This document shows, in pieces, positions 22,651 to 32,151 of a DNA stretch of 64,000 nucleotides. Source of the stretch: Corbicula japonica. Taxonomy: Eukaryota > Mollusca > Bivalvia > Venerida > Cyrenidae. The stretch is taken from contig JAZAYU010000079.1 of the NCBI GenBank assembly GCA_038501625.1, positions 372,001 to 436,000 of the forward strand, written 5' to 3'. A program made the translations under genes and the position numbers. Position 1 is the first letter of the stretch. Every line of letters begins with the position of its first letter. The notes beneath the pieces were generated by a model. The model was given only the letters and a program-made list of their open reading frames with translations. It searched no databases and was not told the origin of the DNA.

Positions 22651-22792
22651 TGCTTAAGATTATAAATCTGAGATTTGAAACCAGTCTCAAATCTCAAGCA
22701 TCTGTTTGGCTGAAATGGGAACCAGTCTTCATATCAGCCAATCCCATCCATGAGATTTGAGACTGGTTTCCATTCTCAGTTTTATAACCAGA
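22651..22792. mobile_element. F2 palindromic MITE copy 6
   Basis: TTGAAACCAGTCTCAAATCT pairs with AGATTTGAGACTGGTTTCC, with the centre near 22723. Confidence 0.8.
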
Positions 22793-22794
22793 GA

Positions 22795-23135
22795 TCACTC
22801 TAAATGTAAGGTCAAGTGATTGGCTCATATTGAGTCCAGTCTCCAATGGACCAATGTCAAATGCTAGACTTATCTTCAGTGTCAGTCTGTCTTGATCTTA
22901 AAGCCTAGGTGTTTGACAGTTCAGCATTGAGACTACTGTATGATCTCTGATTAATTACTTTAATTCTTTAACAAAGTGTTTTGGAAGAGTCCCTTTACTA
23001 AACAACAAACAGCATAGGCTCTGACTATCAGTGTTCATTTAAAGATTACTTTGACACTGACTGAATTTAATGCAACAGGAGTTATCTGCTGGCCAAACAG
23101 ATTTACCTACCAAGTTTGTAGATTTATGATACTTT
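22795..23135. other. Unassigned intron
   Basis: Scattered CAGTCTCCA words hint at a degraded third F2-like fragment at 22800-22880. Otherwise nothing is seen. Confidence 0.4.
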
Positions 23136-23139
23136 AGCA

Positions 23140-23362
23140 CTGTACTAAATTTAAACACATTTTATTGTGTGTATAACCAAAGAAGATCCAGATCAGCCAG
23201 CACCTGTGCCATTTGATCATGATATACACTGTTCACTTTTAGATTCATTAGGTTATTTCAGACCAAGATGTGACCAGTGTAAGTTTTGATCTGATGAGCC
23301 AGCTAATCTGGATCTACACCAGTCACAAACACATTTAAACACATACACATGGAGTAAAGAGT
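23140..23362. mobile_element. P1 copy 13
   Basis: AAGAAGATCCAGATCAGCC and inverse CTAATCTGGATCTACACC are the cores. It ends CATGGAGTAAAGAG. The TTAA sites are lost. Confidence 0.75.
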
Positions 23363-23529
23363 CGCAAAAATTGCTCACACCTTGCGATAGGTTCTCTAAA
23401 TACTTGAGTAATGCATTTTCACCTTTCAGATGCTATAGCTTTAGTTTAATCTAATTTATTTGATTTCATCCTGTGTTGAAACCTGTAATCAAACAGATTT
23501 TGGATTGGGAAAACTGCAGAAGAATGTCA

Positions 23530-23600
23530 TCCCTGGTGGGATTTGAACCCGCAGTTTCCTGATCTGAATCCGATACCCTTAGACCAGAGTTCCTCCACCA
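23530..23600 (-). tRNA. tRNA-like sequence, Leu(CAG)-like, probably a pseudogene
   Basis: On the minus strand it has an A box TGGTCTAAGGG, a loop TTCAGAT that could present CAG, and a perfect B box GGTTCAAATCC. Acceptor and anticodon stems do not pair well. It lies 31 bp downstream of DOCK exon 9. A decayed tRNA or SINE head is more likely than a functional tRNA. Confidence 0.35.
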
Positions 23601-23630
23601 ATGCCTGTAGCTAGTATAACAGAAACTTAC

Positions 23631-23719
23631 GTTTTATGGAAGAGATCCATGTACTGAACGTCACCAAGATGTTGCTGGGTCAGGAAGTAATCCAGCCTCT
23701 CTATCATTGCTGCTTCAAC
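23631..23719 (-). CDS. DOCK3/4: DOCK exon 9: pre-DHR2 helix, 30 residues
   Basis: The 89-bp exon has acceptor atttaaag and donor gtaagt. It enters in phase 0 and leaves AC of a split Thr codon. It encodes VEAAMIERLDYFLTQQ, then HLGDVQYMDLFHK. The VEA..I.KLD pattern followed by GD..Y..LF is typical of DOCK3/4. A tRNA-like sequence lies 31 bp past the donor. Confidence 0.9.
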
Positions 23720-24302
23720 CTTTAAATATTTCAAGAAGAATATTTCAGAATTCTGTCTGATGACTTCTCAAAGGAAATCTACTTAGATTAATTTTGTAAT
23801 TGTGATTTGTATTTGACAGGATTGTTGTGTAAACCTCTGAATCATGCTTTAAAATACAGGGCTTATTTGGTAAACCACTTTCATTTTAAACTGATTGGTT
23901 GTGCACAGAAAAATGAGTGATATATATTTTACATCACTCATTGTTCTATATCTGACTTTTTAGTTTTAGATTTTTCAAATGACTTACATCTGACATGTTA
24001 TTTGCTATCTCTGGAAGTACAGGATGTCCCAAAAGAAAAGTTTAACATCTTCAAAACTTTGTTTAATTCAGGGATATTTTATTAACATTTGTATCATATT
24101 AAAGGTCTAAATGACAGCTTTTACTACGTCTTCTTTTTTTTTCTTCTTCTTCTTAATACTGCACTCCCTCAATATGGAAGATTATGTGCAGGCGCTGGTT
24201 TAAAAATACAGAGGGTGTTTATACAATCTGTTTTATACATAGTGGACATTAAAATAATGGGTTAACAGGTGCATGGTAAAACTTTATACATTGGTTGCGG
24301 AT

Positions 24303-25166
24303 TTAGATATGGATGGAAGAGATGATAACAGGCACAGTAACAATTGTTTTGAACACTTGAGCTGTGGCTGCCTCATATGCAGCAATGGGTAACATGTTCC
24401 ACTGGCTTGGATAGAAAGAATATTTAAATGAGTCTTTAGAAGTTCCAATATGTGGGTATCTGTATATGCTGCTGTGTCTGTTTCTTAGCTCTGGAGCTAG
24501 TAATAAATTTTCGGGATAGATGGCTACATGGTGGTGAATGATTTTATAAAACATAATTAATCTTGCTCTAGTTCTTCTGATTTCGAGTGTTGGCCAGTTA
24601 AGATTTTGAATCATTTCTGATGCTGAACTTGTATTATGATATCGATTGGTAACGAATCTTGCTGCTCTCCTTTGAACCTTTTCAATTTGATTTATTTGAC
24701 TTTTTGTGTGTGGGTCCCAGACTGTTGACGAATATTCTAGTTTGGGTCTTACTATGGCTTTATATGCATGTTCCTTTACCTTGGGAGAATTTATTTTCAA
24801 ATTTCTTCGTAGAAATCCCAGTGATTGATTAGCTTTATTTGTGATAGAGTTTATGTGTGTATCCCATTTTAGATTGTTTTGTAGTATGACACCTAGGTAT
24901 TTTGAGGATTCTACTTTTTCTAGGATATGATTATGCAGTTTATAGCTGAATAATATTAGGTTCTTTTTGTGAGTTATACTAAGGATGTTACATTTATTAA
25001 GATGGAATTGCATGAGCCAGTCTTGTTCCCACCTACCAGCAGCTTCCAAGTCAGACTGGAGAAGTACTGTGTCATTTAGGCTTTTTATCTCTCTATATAT
25101 AATACTATCATCTGCGAAAAGTCTTAGAGTGCTATGTTTTATATAGTCAGCGAAATCATTTATATA
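24303..25166 (-). pseudogene. LINE reverse transcriptase, C-terminal half
   Basis: About 288 codons are open from the mariner junction to a stop at 24303. The FADD catalytic motif is at LRLFADDSIIY, followed by the thumb region KVESSKYLGVIL and the C-terminal block KVQRRAARFVTNRYHN..SEM. It ends near SQWNMLPIAAY and QVFKTIVTVPVI. The open frame across 860 bp suggests a fairly young copy. The N-terminal methionine at about 25202 lies in mariner sequence and is spurious. Confidence 0.88.
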
Positions 25167-26957
25167 CGAGGGGTGTTTGGTAAATTCCCGGACTGTTCTC
25201 ATATAAGCTCAACGGCTTCATTGATAGTATTGAAAATTTGCAGACATACTAAATAAAATGTTTATAATTTAAATATGAAACAAATATACTGGTCATCATT
25301 GGTGTCGCGTCATCGTTCGTCTCGCGGTATTTGCGTTGCGCCCTCTACCGATTGTTTATGTTGTCACGTTGCTGACCTATATTTGTTGTTTGACGAAAAA
25401 AAGTTTTTTCAACAGTTATGAGCAGTTTCTTGGTGAGTATTTGTTCGTATACATCAAATATAGTGTTTTTGTTTGAAATGAAGCAAAAAACTCACCTTCA
25501 GCCCTTATTTTTGTCCTATTTTGCTTTGTTTACAAGTTCGTCTGCCCCGCCAATAGCCCCGGAAGTGTTTATATGTAGTTAGGTAACCGACCACTAAATT
25601 TTAAATCAGATAGGTAACCGACCACTAAATTTTAAATCAGATAGGTAACCAACCACTAAATATTAAATATGGAATGAAAGTAGTGTGACCATGAAACAAA
25701 ATAATTTTTTACAGTCAGTGTGATTAACAGTTGTTATTTGTTAAAATTTAGTTAACAGTTAAAGTTTTGACATGTTCACCTATCACACTTTAAATGACTT
25801 GTTATCTGATTAAACATTTAGTGTTCTAAACCTACGAGTGTTCGATTTATTCCAAGAATTTTCACATACCGCGAAACGAATGATGACGTAATCAGGACAA
25901 CATGGCGGACACCAATGACAATCATATGGATGCATTCTATTGTTTTTGGATATTCCATGGTCATTTTAAGAATTAAATAACAGGAAAAGGTTGGAATAGG
26001 AGAAATAAATCAAAATTTAACAGGTAAGTTTATTTTCGTCTTTACTTCATTGTGATAACTGTTAAGTAACGTGAACCCATAGATGACCAGTATAAGTCCT
26101 AAATTTGAATTTTCTTTGTGCTATTGTTGCTATAGCAACATAAGGGAAGCCTACCCGGGGCATTACATACGTATGTGCATTAAAACCGTCCGAAAACAGT
26201 AAATATTTGTATAATTTCTTCCAATTTTTGATATGTAATTAAACTGACGTTACTCTGTCCGTTATGTAAATTTTGAGCGAAATCATAGCGTATTGCGTGC
26301 GTGACGTCAAATTAAAATGACGTCATTGTTTACCAACGCACTTGCGTTATGGCATCGAAAGAAGAAATTTGTTCTGTAATCAAGTTTCATGCCTTGTCGG
26401 GTGAAACACCAACAGATTCGTATAAAAAATAAGAAGTGTACGAGCGGTTGAACATTTCTCTTGTTAACCACCCGCGATATTCTCCAGATTTGGCACCTTG
26501 TGATTTTGCTTTGTTTCCACGACTGAAGGGTTACCTTCGTGGAACGCACTTTGACAACGAGGGCGACTTGACCACCGCGGTAAACGCATTTCTTGCCAGT
26601 CTTACTTTAGCTGATTTCAGAGACATTTTTACCAAGTGGTGCGAATGGTGGCAGAAGTGCATTGAACATAACGGAGAGTTTTTTGAGAAAGAATGAGGCA
26701 TCATATCACAAAGACGGTGCTTGATGTGATTGACGGCGTTGAAATTGACGTCAACGTTTCGCCGCCATTGTCCCGCTGCGGCTGTACCTATGTTTATTTT
26801 TGTTTATGTTTTCTGTATTGTAGCAGATAAATGTACATTGCTATATATCATTTTAAAGAGTATGTAATGATCTTTCAGGAGAACATTAAATTGTTGAAAT
26901 GTAGTTCGAATTGTCATTTTAATACATCCAGTGCGGGAATTTACCTAACACCCCTCG
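25167..26957 (+). mobile_element. Deleted mariner element inside the LINE
   Basis: The TIR CGAGGGGTGTTTGGTAAATT at 25167 is matched in inverse at 26934-26957 with one mismatch. The flanking TA at 25165-25166 and 26958-26959 is the mariner target duplication. Its 1791 bp include three direct copies of a unit of about 31 bp (AGGTAACCGACCACTAAATT, 25580-25670) and a deleted transposase. Removing the element plus one TA restores the LINE frame. Confidence 0.9.
26349..26696 (+). pseudogene. Internally deleted mariner transposase
   Basis: MASKEEICSVIKFHALSGET starts at ATG 26349 with the N-terminal helix-turn-helix pattern (GETPT..YK). After a TAA at 26430 the same frame continues EVYERLNISLV, then HPRYSPDLAPCDFALFPRL, which carries the third catalytic Asp region. 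It ends in FTKWCEWWQKCIEHNGEFF. About 200 central residues with the first two catalytic Asp are missing (a normal mariner transposase is about 345 residues; this is 116 codons). It cannot be active. Confidence 0.85.
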
Positions 26958-27440
26958 TAGATAAGGAAGAGGATTGGATCCAGGACAGTGCCCTGTGGGA
27001 CACCGGAGGTTACGGGCACCTTATCTGACATTTCACCTTCCAGGACGACTGCCTGGGTCCTTCTGTCAAGAAAGTCTGAGATCCAGTTTAACGCATTGCA
27101 CTTTATACCATAGAATTCCAATTTGTATAATAGATGTTTATGGGACACTTTATCAAATGCTTTGGCAATATCCATTATTATGATGTCAGTTTGAATTTCT
27201 CTGTTGTTTGATTGGCTTATATTTTGGATGAAGGAAATAAGCTGGGTTTCACATGAACTATCACGATCTAAAGCCATGCTGCAAGTCATAAAGAATATTA
27301 TTACTTTCTAGATGAGACATAAGGTTGCTAGAAATTATGTGTTCTAGGATTTTACAACAGATGCATGTCAGTGAAATTGGTCTATAATTTAAGGCATCAT
27401 GTTTGTCTCCATTGTTTAAGTGAAGTGCCAATGACATTCC
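26958..27440 (-). pseudogene. LINE reverse transcriptase, N-terminal RT motifs, frameshifted
   Basis: NYRPISLTCICCKILEHII and [15 protein letters not shown] are read in one frame. [24 protein letters not shown] and [18 protein letters not shown] are in another, with the shift near 27275 (HGFR followed by in-frame TGA in the first frame). These are RT palm motifs of the jockey/CR1 superfamily. No endonuclease domain remains. Confidence 0.85.
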
Positions 27441-27495
27441 AATGCAATTACTTCATTCTAAATAGATATTAGATACAAGGAAAGCAGCATTTTAC

Positions 27496-27703
27496 CTGAT
27501 GGAAGTTTCCATGAAATTTCTGGTCCCAGTCCATCATGTCCACAATGACTGGAAGTGTAACTTTACGAACATCGACTTCTGGAACGAGAGTCAGCTCAAC
27601 AAAGGCACCCACCATTGATGGAATGAAGTTTTTTTTGTGTTTGCCTAATGATTGCCAAAGGCCTTCAGCCTGGTGACCCATCAACACTCGCATATCCTGG
27701 TAC
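27496..27703 (-). CDS. DOCK3/4: DOCK exon 8: solenoid core, 70 residues
   Basis: The 208-bp exon has acceptor gttatag and donor gtaaaa. It completes the Arg codon and ends in phase 0. It encodes YQDMRVLMGHQAEGLWQSLG, KHKKNFIPSMVGAFVELTL, VPEVDVRKVTLPVIVDMM and DWDQKFHGNFHQ. YGDMR..., LGxHKxxFIP.MVGP and E.TL.PE..LRK are hallmarks of all DOCK-A/B proteins. MMDWEQ...GNFKQ points to DOCK3/4. A truncated LINE ends about 55 bp beyond its donor. Confidence 0.95.
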
Positions 27704-28084
27704 CTATAACAACATGCCAAAAAATTACCTTTACATTTAGAAGAATTTTTATGAGGTCGCAAACATTGCAAATGGCGAAAACTGGCTAAAATTTCAAAAA
27801 TGAATTTTGAGGGAAATACTTATTGCCACCTAGATTTTAGTAAAAAAATGTATTTAGCTAAGGATGTAGTTAATGTTTGCAAGCTCAATTTAGTCTAATT
27901 CATTATTATTATTATTAATTACCAAACTTATATAGCGCCCTTTTCATATACACGTTCAAAGGCGCTTTACAATGATATAAACTAATAACTGATTACAAGC
28001 GATACAATTAAAATACTAAAACAACATTCAAATAAGAAGATCAGAGGACTTGATCTTGATCCATGATCTTCCAGGAGATCCCCC

Positions 28085-28330
28085 AAGCGTTTAAGACTGA
28101 CTATGATGCAACTAGAAGTTGCCTGTATGTGACTAGAAGTCACCAAAAACGCAACAAGTAGTCGCCCGTTTGTAACTAGAAGTCACCTGAACGCGACAAG
28201 AAATCGCCTGTATGTGACTAGTAGTCAACTGAATGCAACAAGAAGTCGCTCCTATGTGACTAGAAGTCAACTGAATGCAACAAGAAGTTGCCCGAAGCCC
28301 GAATGTGACTAGAAGTCACTTGTATTTGAC
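28085..28330. repeat. Dyad minisatellite in the LINE 3' region
   Basis: The repeated words GTGACTAGAAGTCAC and GCAACAAGAAGTCGC alternate every 22-23 bp. Each word is itself an imperfect inverted repeat (GTGACT/AGTCAC, GCGACT-type/AGTCGC), so each unit could fold as a short hairpin. About ten units. Confidence 0.75.
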
Positions 28331-28734
28331 TTGACATTGCCTTCATGTGACTAAAAGTCACATTACTTGATGTATCTCCACCTGAATCCCTGATGTGACC
28401 CAAGGCCACCAGGTCTAATCCGGAAGTCCCTGTCCACTTTACAGCATTCAAATAATAAATCTACGACATACTAAGAACAAGGATATGAGACAATCATTTA
28501 AAATGTGGTATTAACCTAGTTGTTTGAAATTAAAATATTCTAGGGAAACTTATAAGATACTAAATAAAAAATAATGTATTTTAGAATCAACATCTTAAGT
28601 ACTTGTAACTGTCTTAAAAGATATTAGCCGAAATAAAACAAATTGTAAAATTATGGTTGATATCACACAATAGTCACACAGTTTTCTAAAAATCACTGTC
28701 TCATATTATCCACGATAAAAATACTATTCATAGG

Positions 28735-28930
28735 ACTGTTTGAAATAGTGTGTTTTAAGTGCACGTTTAAAAGAACACAATGAGCTTGAGTCTCTGACAT
28801 CAGACGGCAGATCGTTCCAAAGTTTCGGAGCTGCATATTCAAATCGTTGGTCGCCATAGGTTACAGTTTTACTTTTTGGTATTCATCTAGATTTCTACTT
28901 TCAGTTTGAACCAGGAAGTAAGTTTTCCGT
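28735..28930 (-). pseudogene. LINE reverse transcriptase C-terminal remnant
   Basis: About 50 codons are readable with one frame change near 28880: YQKVK..TVTYGDQRFEYAA, then PKLWNDLPSDVRDSS and FKRALKTHYFKQS. Upstream catalytic sequence is absent. Confidence 0.75.
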
Positions 28931-29039
28931 GAATTTTTGAAAACCCTAACATTATTTTCACGAATTGGCACTAAACATTGTAGACTTATTTTAGGTATGA
29001 GTTGCTCTGGTATATTGTCCATGAATTTCAGAGTTCTCA

Positions 29040-29790
29040 TTCAAACGGTTTTTCTTTTGTTTCAGTATGTGCTTGGTAATTAGAACATGAATTAGTATTT
29101 CCCCCAAAATTCATTTTTGAAATTTTAGCCTGTTTTTGCCATTTGCAATGTTTGCAACCCCTTAAATAGGTCAAATACATGTAATTGGCAATGTACATGT
29201 AAAGACTAAAGTGGGTGCTCAACAATGACAATTTTAGTTAATCATAAAATTGTCTTATCACCAGATAATGAACAAATCTTTTATCTCTGTAAGAAACAGA
29301 AGAAAATAGTTTACAGAAGAAAATGGTTTTCTTTTCTGACAGCATGTTGTTTAGATGAAGCAGTTTGTTTACTTAGAGATCTGGATCCTGGTGTGAAACA
29401 GTACACAAAGAATTAACAGACTCTGTGTTGATTAAGTACAATGAACTGAGTATTTTCAGTATAGTTTTTAATTGAGGATATAACTGTAAAATCGAGGAAA
29501 TATTTTAGGTGAAGCAAATAAAAAACTTGGGTAGTGTCTCTTAAATTAATTAAAGTAAGAAAGTGCAATTTAGTTGGCAATCACATCTGCCAATAGTTTT
29601 CTTGCAACCAAAGGAGATGTTGGCTTCAAATAATGGAGACTATCAGTAAGGGGCAGTAGAAATCAGAGTATAGCACATTTACATTGCACAGTACTTTTTC
29701 TAAATAAGAAGGAAAATGAACTCGATCATATCACAAATTAAATTTATGTATGCTTAAGTAAGGAAAGCTCCATTCAAAACCAGTGATACT
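29040..29790. other. Unassigned intron
   Basis: No repeat termini or coding signals are recognised between the LINE remnant and the F2 copy. Confidence 0.5.
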
Positions 29791-29792
29791 AG

Positions 29793-29939
29793 GGCTCAAG
29801 ATCATAAACACAAGTTTGGAGACCAGTCTCAAATCTCAAGCACATAATTGGCTGAAATGGCAACCAGTGGCCATTTCAGCCAATCAGATGTTTAAGTTTT
29901 AAGACTGGTCTCCTGATTTAGTTATATGATCTTAAGCAT
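29793..29939. mobile_element. F2 palindromic MITE copy 7 (beside exon 7 donor)
   Basis: GGAGACCAGTCTCAAATCTC pairs with TAAGACTGGTCTCC, with the centre near 29866. Its edge is 53 bp from the exon 7 donor. Confidence 0.85.
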
Positions 29940-29992
29940 AGGCATATCTGAGCATTAGAGCAAAAAGAGTACAATATAAATGGTAAACAAAC

Positions 29993-30093
29993 CTGTCCCT
30001 CAGCTTCTGGGCTTTGACTTCAGAGTACCTGTTCAACTGTAGACTAGACTGTGTGATAAACTCCACTGCTAATTTAAAGTAGTGGGTCCACAC
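29993..30093 (-). CDS. DOCK3/4: DOCK exon 7: solenoid, 34 residues
   Basis: The 101-bp exon has acceptor ttcttgcag and donor gtttgt. It enters in phase 0 and leaves AG of a split Arg codon. It encodes VWTHYFKLAVEFITQSSLQL, then NRYSEVKAQKLRD, matching the family pattern LAV.F..Q.SLQLE.FS..K. It is tightly bracketed by two F2 palindromes, 53 bp past the donor and about 44 bp before the acceptor. Confidence 0.92.
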
Positions 30094-30137
30094 CTGCAAG
30101 AAAACAATGCCACTTTTAAAGGTGGTAAAGATAAAGG

Positions 30138-30297
30138 CCGAATATTATATACCTAATATTGGATACCAATCTCAAATCTCAAGTATCTGATTGGCTGAAA
30201 TGGAAACTTGTCTCAAGCATCTGATCAGTTGAAATTGAGACTTGTCAGATGCTTGAGATTTGAGACTGGTCTCCATTCTTAGTTTATAATCTTGGAG
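30138..30297. mobile_element. F2 copy 8, with rearranged centre (beside exon 7 acceptor)
   Basis: ATACCAATCTCAAATCTCAA and inverse GCTTGAGATTTGAGACTGG are present. The middle has an extra CTCAAGCATCTGATCAGTTG block. Its edge is about 44 bp from the exon 7 acceptor. Confidence 0.75.
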
Positions 30298-30506
30298 CTT
30301 GGTTAGATAATGGGCAAAATGTTACAATAAAATAATAATGAAATAGGAAATGCAGTTCAGAAGAAATCTGAAACATTGTTGCTACAATTTACTATCTCCA
30401 CACTTAATGAACTCTGAAATGAGTAACATAACTTATTGTTTCCATTTCAAGTATAATATTACCAGTGCTGCAAGTTTTCACACTCCCTAGCCCCCAAACT
30501 ACTTAC

Positions 30507-30585
30507 CACTTTATCAAACTTGTCCTCGACTCTGTAATTGTCCTTTATGGCATCTGAGAAGTACTCCATCGAGGTGAACACAATG
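30507..30585 (-). CDS. DOCK3/4: DOCK exon 6: solenoid, 26 residues
   Basis: The 79-bp exon has acceptor acttgtag and donor gtaagt. Its first base completes the Asn codon begun in exon 5, and it ends in phase 0. It encodes IVFTSMEYFSDAIKDNY, then RVEDKFDKV, equivalent to the helix after 'MRxVxxN' in DOCK proteins. Confidence 0.9.
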
Positions 30586-30599
30586 CTACAAGTACAGAA

Positions 30600-31480
30600 A
30601 ACAATACTGAATAATGTTCACTTTTATTTTGCTTCAAGTCTTGTCATTAGGGCTTCACACACTTCAAACAACCCAACTGTTTTTCATACCCAAATGAAAA
30701 CCATCAAATATCCATTCAATCCTTTTATTTACACACACAAATACTCTTATTAATACAGAAATTATGATAAGAATTGTGATATGACTGCTTTTTTGAATGG
30801 CTGTTGTAACAGCCTTGTTGACAACAAAGTAAATGACGGCATGCTTTCTCATAGCATCTTATGGCAAAACGTGTGTGTTCGGCGACATCACATGCAAAAC
30901 ATTGAGCAATGTCCAATAAATTGTGAACGGTTCTTCTGTATCCACATCCTTGAAAGTATGTCACACTGTTTAACATCAGAAATTATGATTCTTTAGATGC
31001 ATAAGACTTCATCTTAGAGGACAAAGTTGATGTGTAAATATTTGGTTTTTAGCTACCTGTGTTTAATACCATTTGATAAATTATTTGTGGAAGAGGGAGG
31101 GACTTTTTTTTTTTAGTACTAAAGCATCCTAAAAAACAATTTCACAATTTTTCTGCTGTGAAAAGAAAATATCATACTTTATTTGGGACACCATCGGACT
31201 ATAGGCTAATCATAATATAAACACAACTATTAAATTGCATGGGAAAATAGGGACATGTATTTCACATATTAAAAGGCTCACAAAACTGTGTTAAGATGCC
31301 GTAGTGTAGTATTAGAGCATGACCTATGCTCAAAAGACATTTCACAAGGTGGTGTAAGTTGAGTTGCCTAGAACAAAAATTAAAGTTAATACCACACATA
31401 CAGAATAATGAAAAGTTGCCTAGACTTACATTAACATGGTATAAAAGCCAAATCCCATACAGTAAAGTGTTAAGCAGATC
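30600..31480. other. Unassigned intron between exons 5 and 6
   Basis: Several overlapping short frames on both strands (30538-30996) have no domain or splice support. No repeats are recognised. Confidence 0.5.
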
Positions 31481-31493
31481 CTATCACACTTAC

Positions 31494-31687
31494 TTGTTGG
31501 TAACCATTCTCATCACAATCCAGTCTTGTGGGAACACCTGTGGTTGTACCAGCTGCTGGAACACCTCTAGGATTCGGACCAGAAATATCTTGAGATGCTC
31601 TCCTCGGTGGTATATGTGAAGCAGGGTGTCGTAGTGTTCCCCTTCCATCAGGCGTAACATCTCCATCAGACAAGCAATCATCGAGCC
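31494..31687 (-). CDS. DOCK3/4: DOCK exon 5: solenoid, 65 residues
   Basis: The 194-bp exon has acceptor gattcag and donor gtaagt. It enters in phase 0 and leaves two bases (AA) of a split Asn codon. It encodes GSMIACLMEMLRLMEGEHYD, LLHIYHRGEHLKIFLVRIL and QVFPQDWIVMRMVTN. The FPxDWxVMR pattern is characteristic of the DOCK3/4 branch; DOCK1/2/5 read more like PFDWVIMNM at this site. Confidence 0.92.
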
Positions 31688-32151
31688 CTGAATCATACAA
31701 CTGAAACTGAAGGCCAGTCTCTAACCTCATGTAACTGATTTGTTGGAACTGAACTATTGGTCTAAAATGACCTATCACAAGAGCTGGAGGTTTGACAACA
31801 AGAAGCACCTCTAGAGTGGGACATGCCAGACAGCCGTAGATGATTCCATGAAGTGTATGGTTTATTTGCATTAAATCTGTTAGAATGCTTCATAGGTAAA
31901 GGTGCAAAAAAAAAGGAATGTCAGACTCGTGAAATGCATGTGTGTGATCACAAGATTTACAGGGACATAAGATTTAATGAAGAAGATAATGGAACTAACC
32001 CAACTCTGCCTCTTTCCCACTCTATAACATTTTTTAGTCCATCAACACTTCTTATCATAGGCTTTAATGTTTATCGTACAGTTGTGATTATTATTATGTT
32101 GTACTGTTGTTCAGTTTAATCAATTTAGTTTGAAAGAGAAGGATATAATAA

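Larger units (their letters stand above)
24130..27440 (-). mobile_element. Truncated non-LTR retrotransposon (LINE-1st copy), split by a mariner
   Basis: This is a jockey/CR1-like reverse transcriptase reading right to left. The 5' part (27440-26958) begins around HDALNYRPISLT and has the RT motifs [15 protein letters not shown] and [18 protein letters not shown]. After a 1791-bp mariner, the frame resumes with INDFADYIKHSTLRLFADDS (catalytic FADD), SSKYLGVILQNNLKWDTHI and RRAARFVTNRY. The 3' tail is an A/G-rich AAGAAGAAGAAGAAAAA stretch near 24130-24165. The 5' end is truncated about 55 bp from DOCK exon 8. Confidence 0.88.
27899..28930 (-). mobile_element. 3' end of a second LINE (CR1/L2-like), truncated
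   Basis: Minus-strand residues TVTYGDQRFEYAAPKLWNDL and PSDVRDSSSLCSFKRALKTH form the typical C-terminal end of CR1/L2-type reverse transcriptases (APKLWN.LP). A 3' region containing a dyad minisatellite (28085-28330) follows. The tail is TGTAAAGCGCCTTTGAACG, AAAGGGCGCTATATAAG and an (ATT)n run at 27900-27925, the standard 3' end of this LINE type. Confidence 0.8.

Noticed and set aside
24300..25202. Treating the minus-strand 299-codon frame as an intact gene starting at its first Met
   Set aside because: The first 12 or so codons are mariner TIR sequence. The true reading enters from the 26958 side of the insertion.
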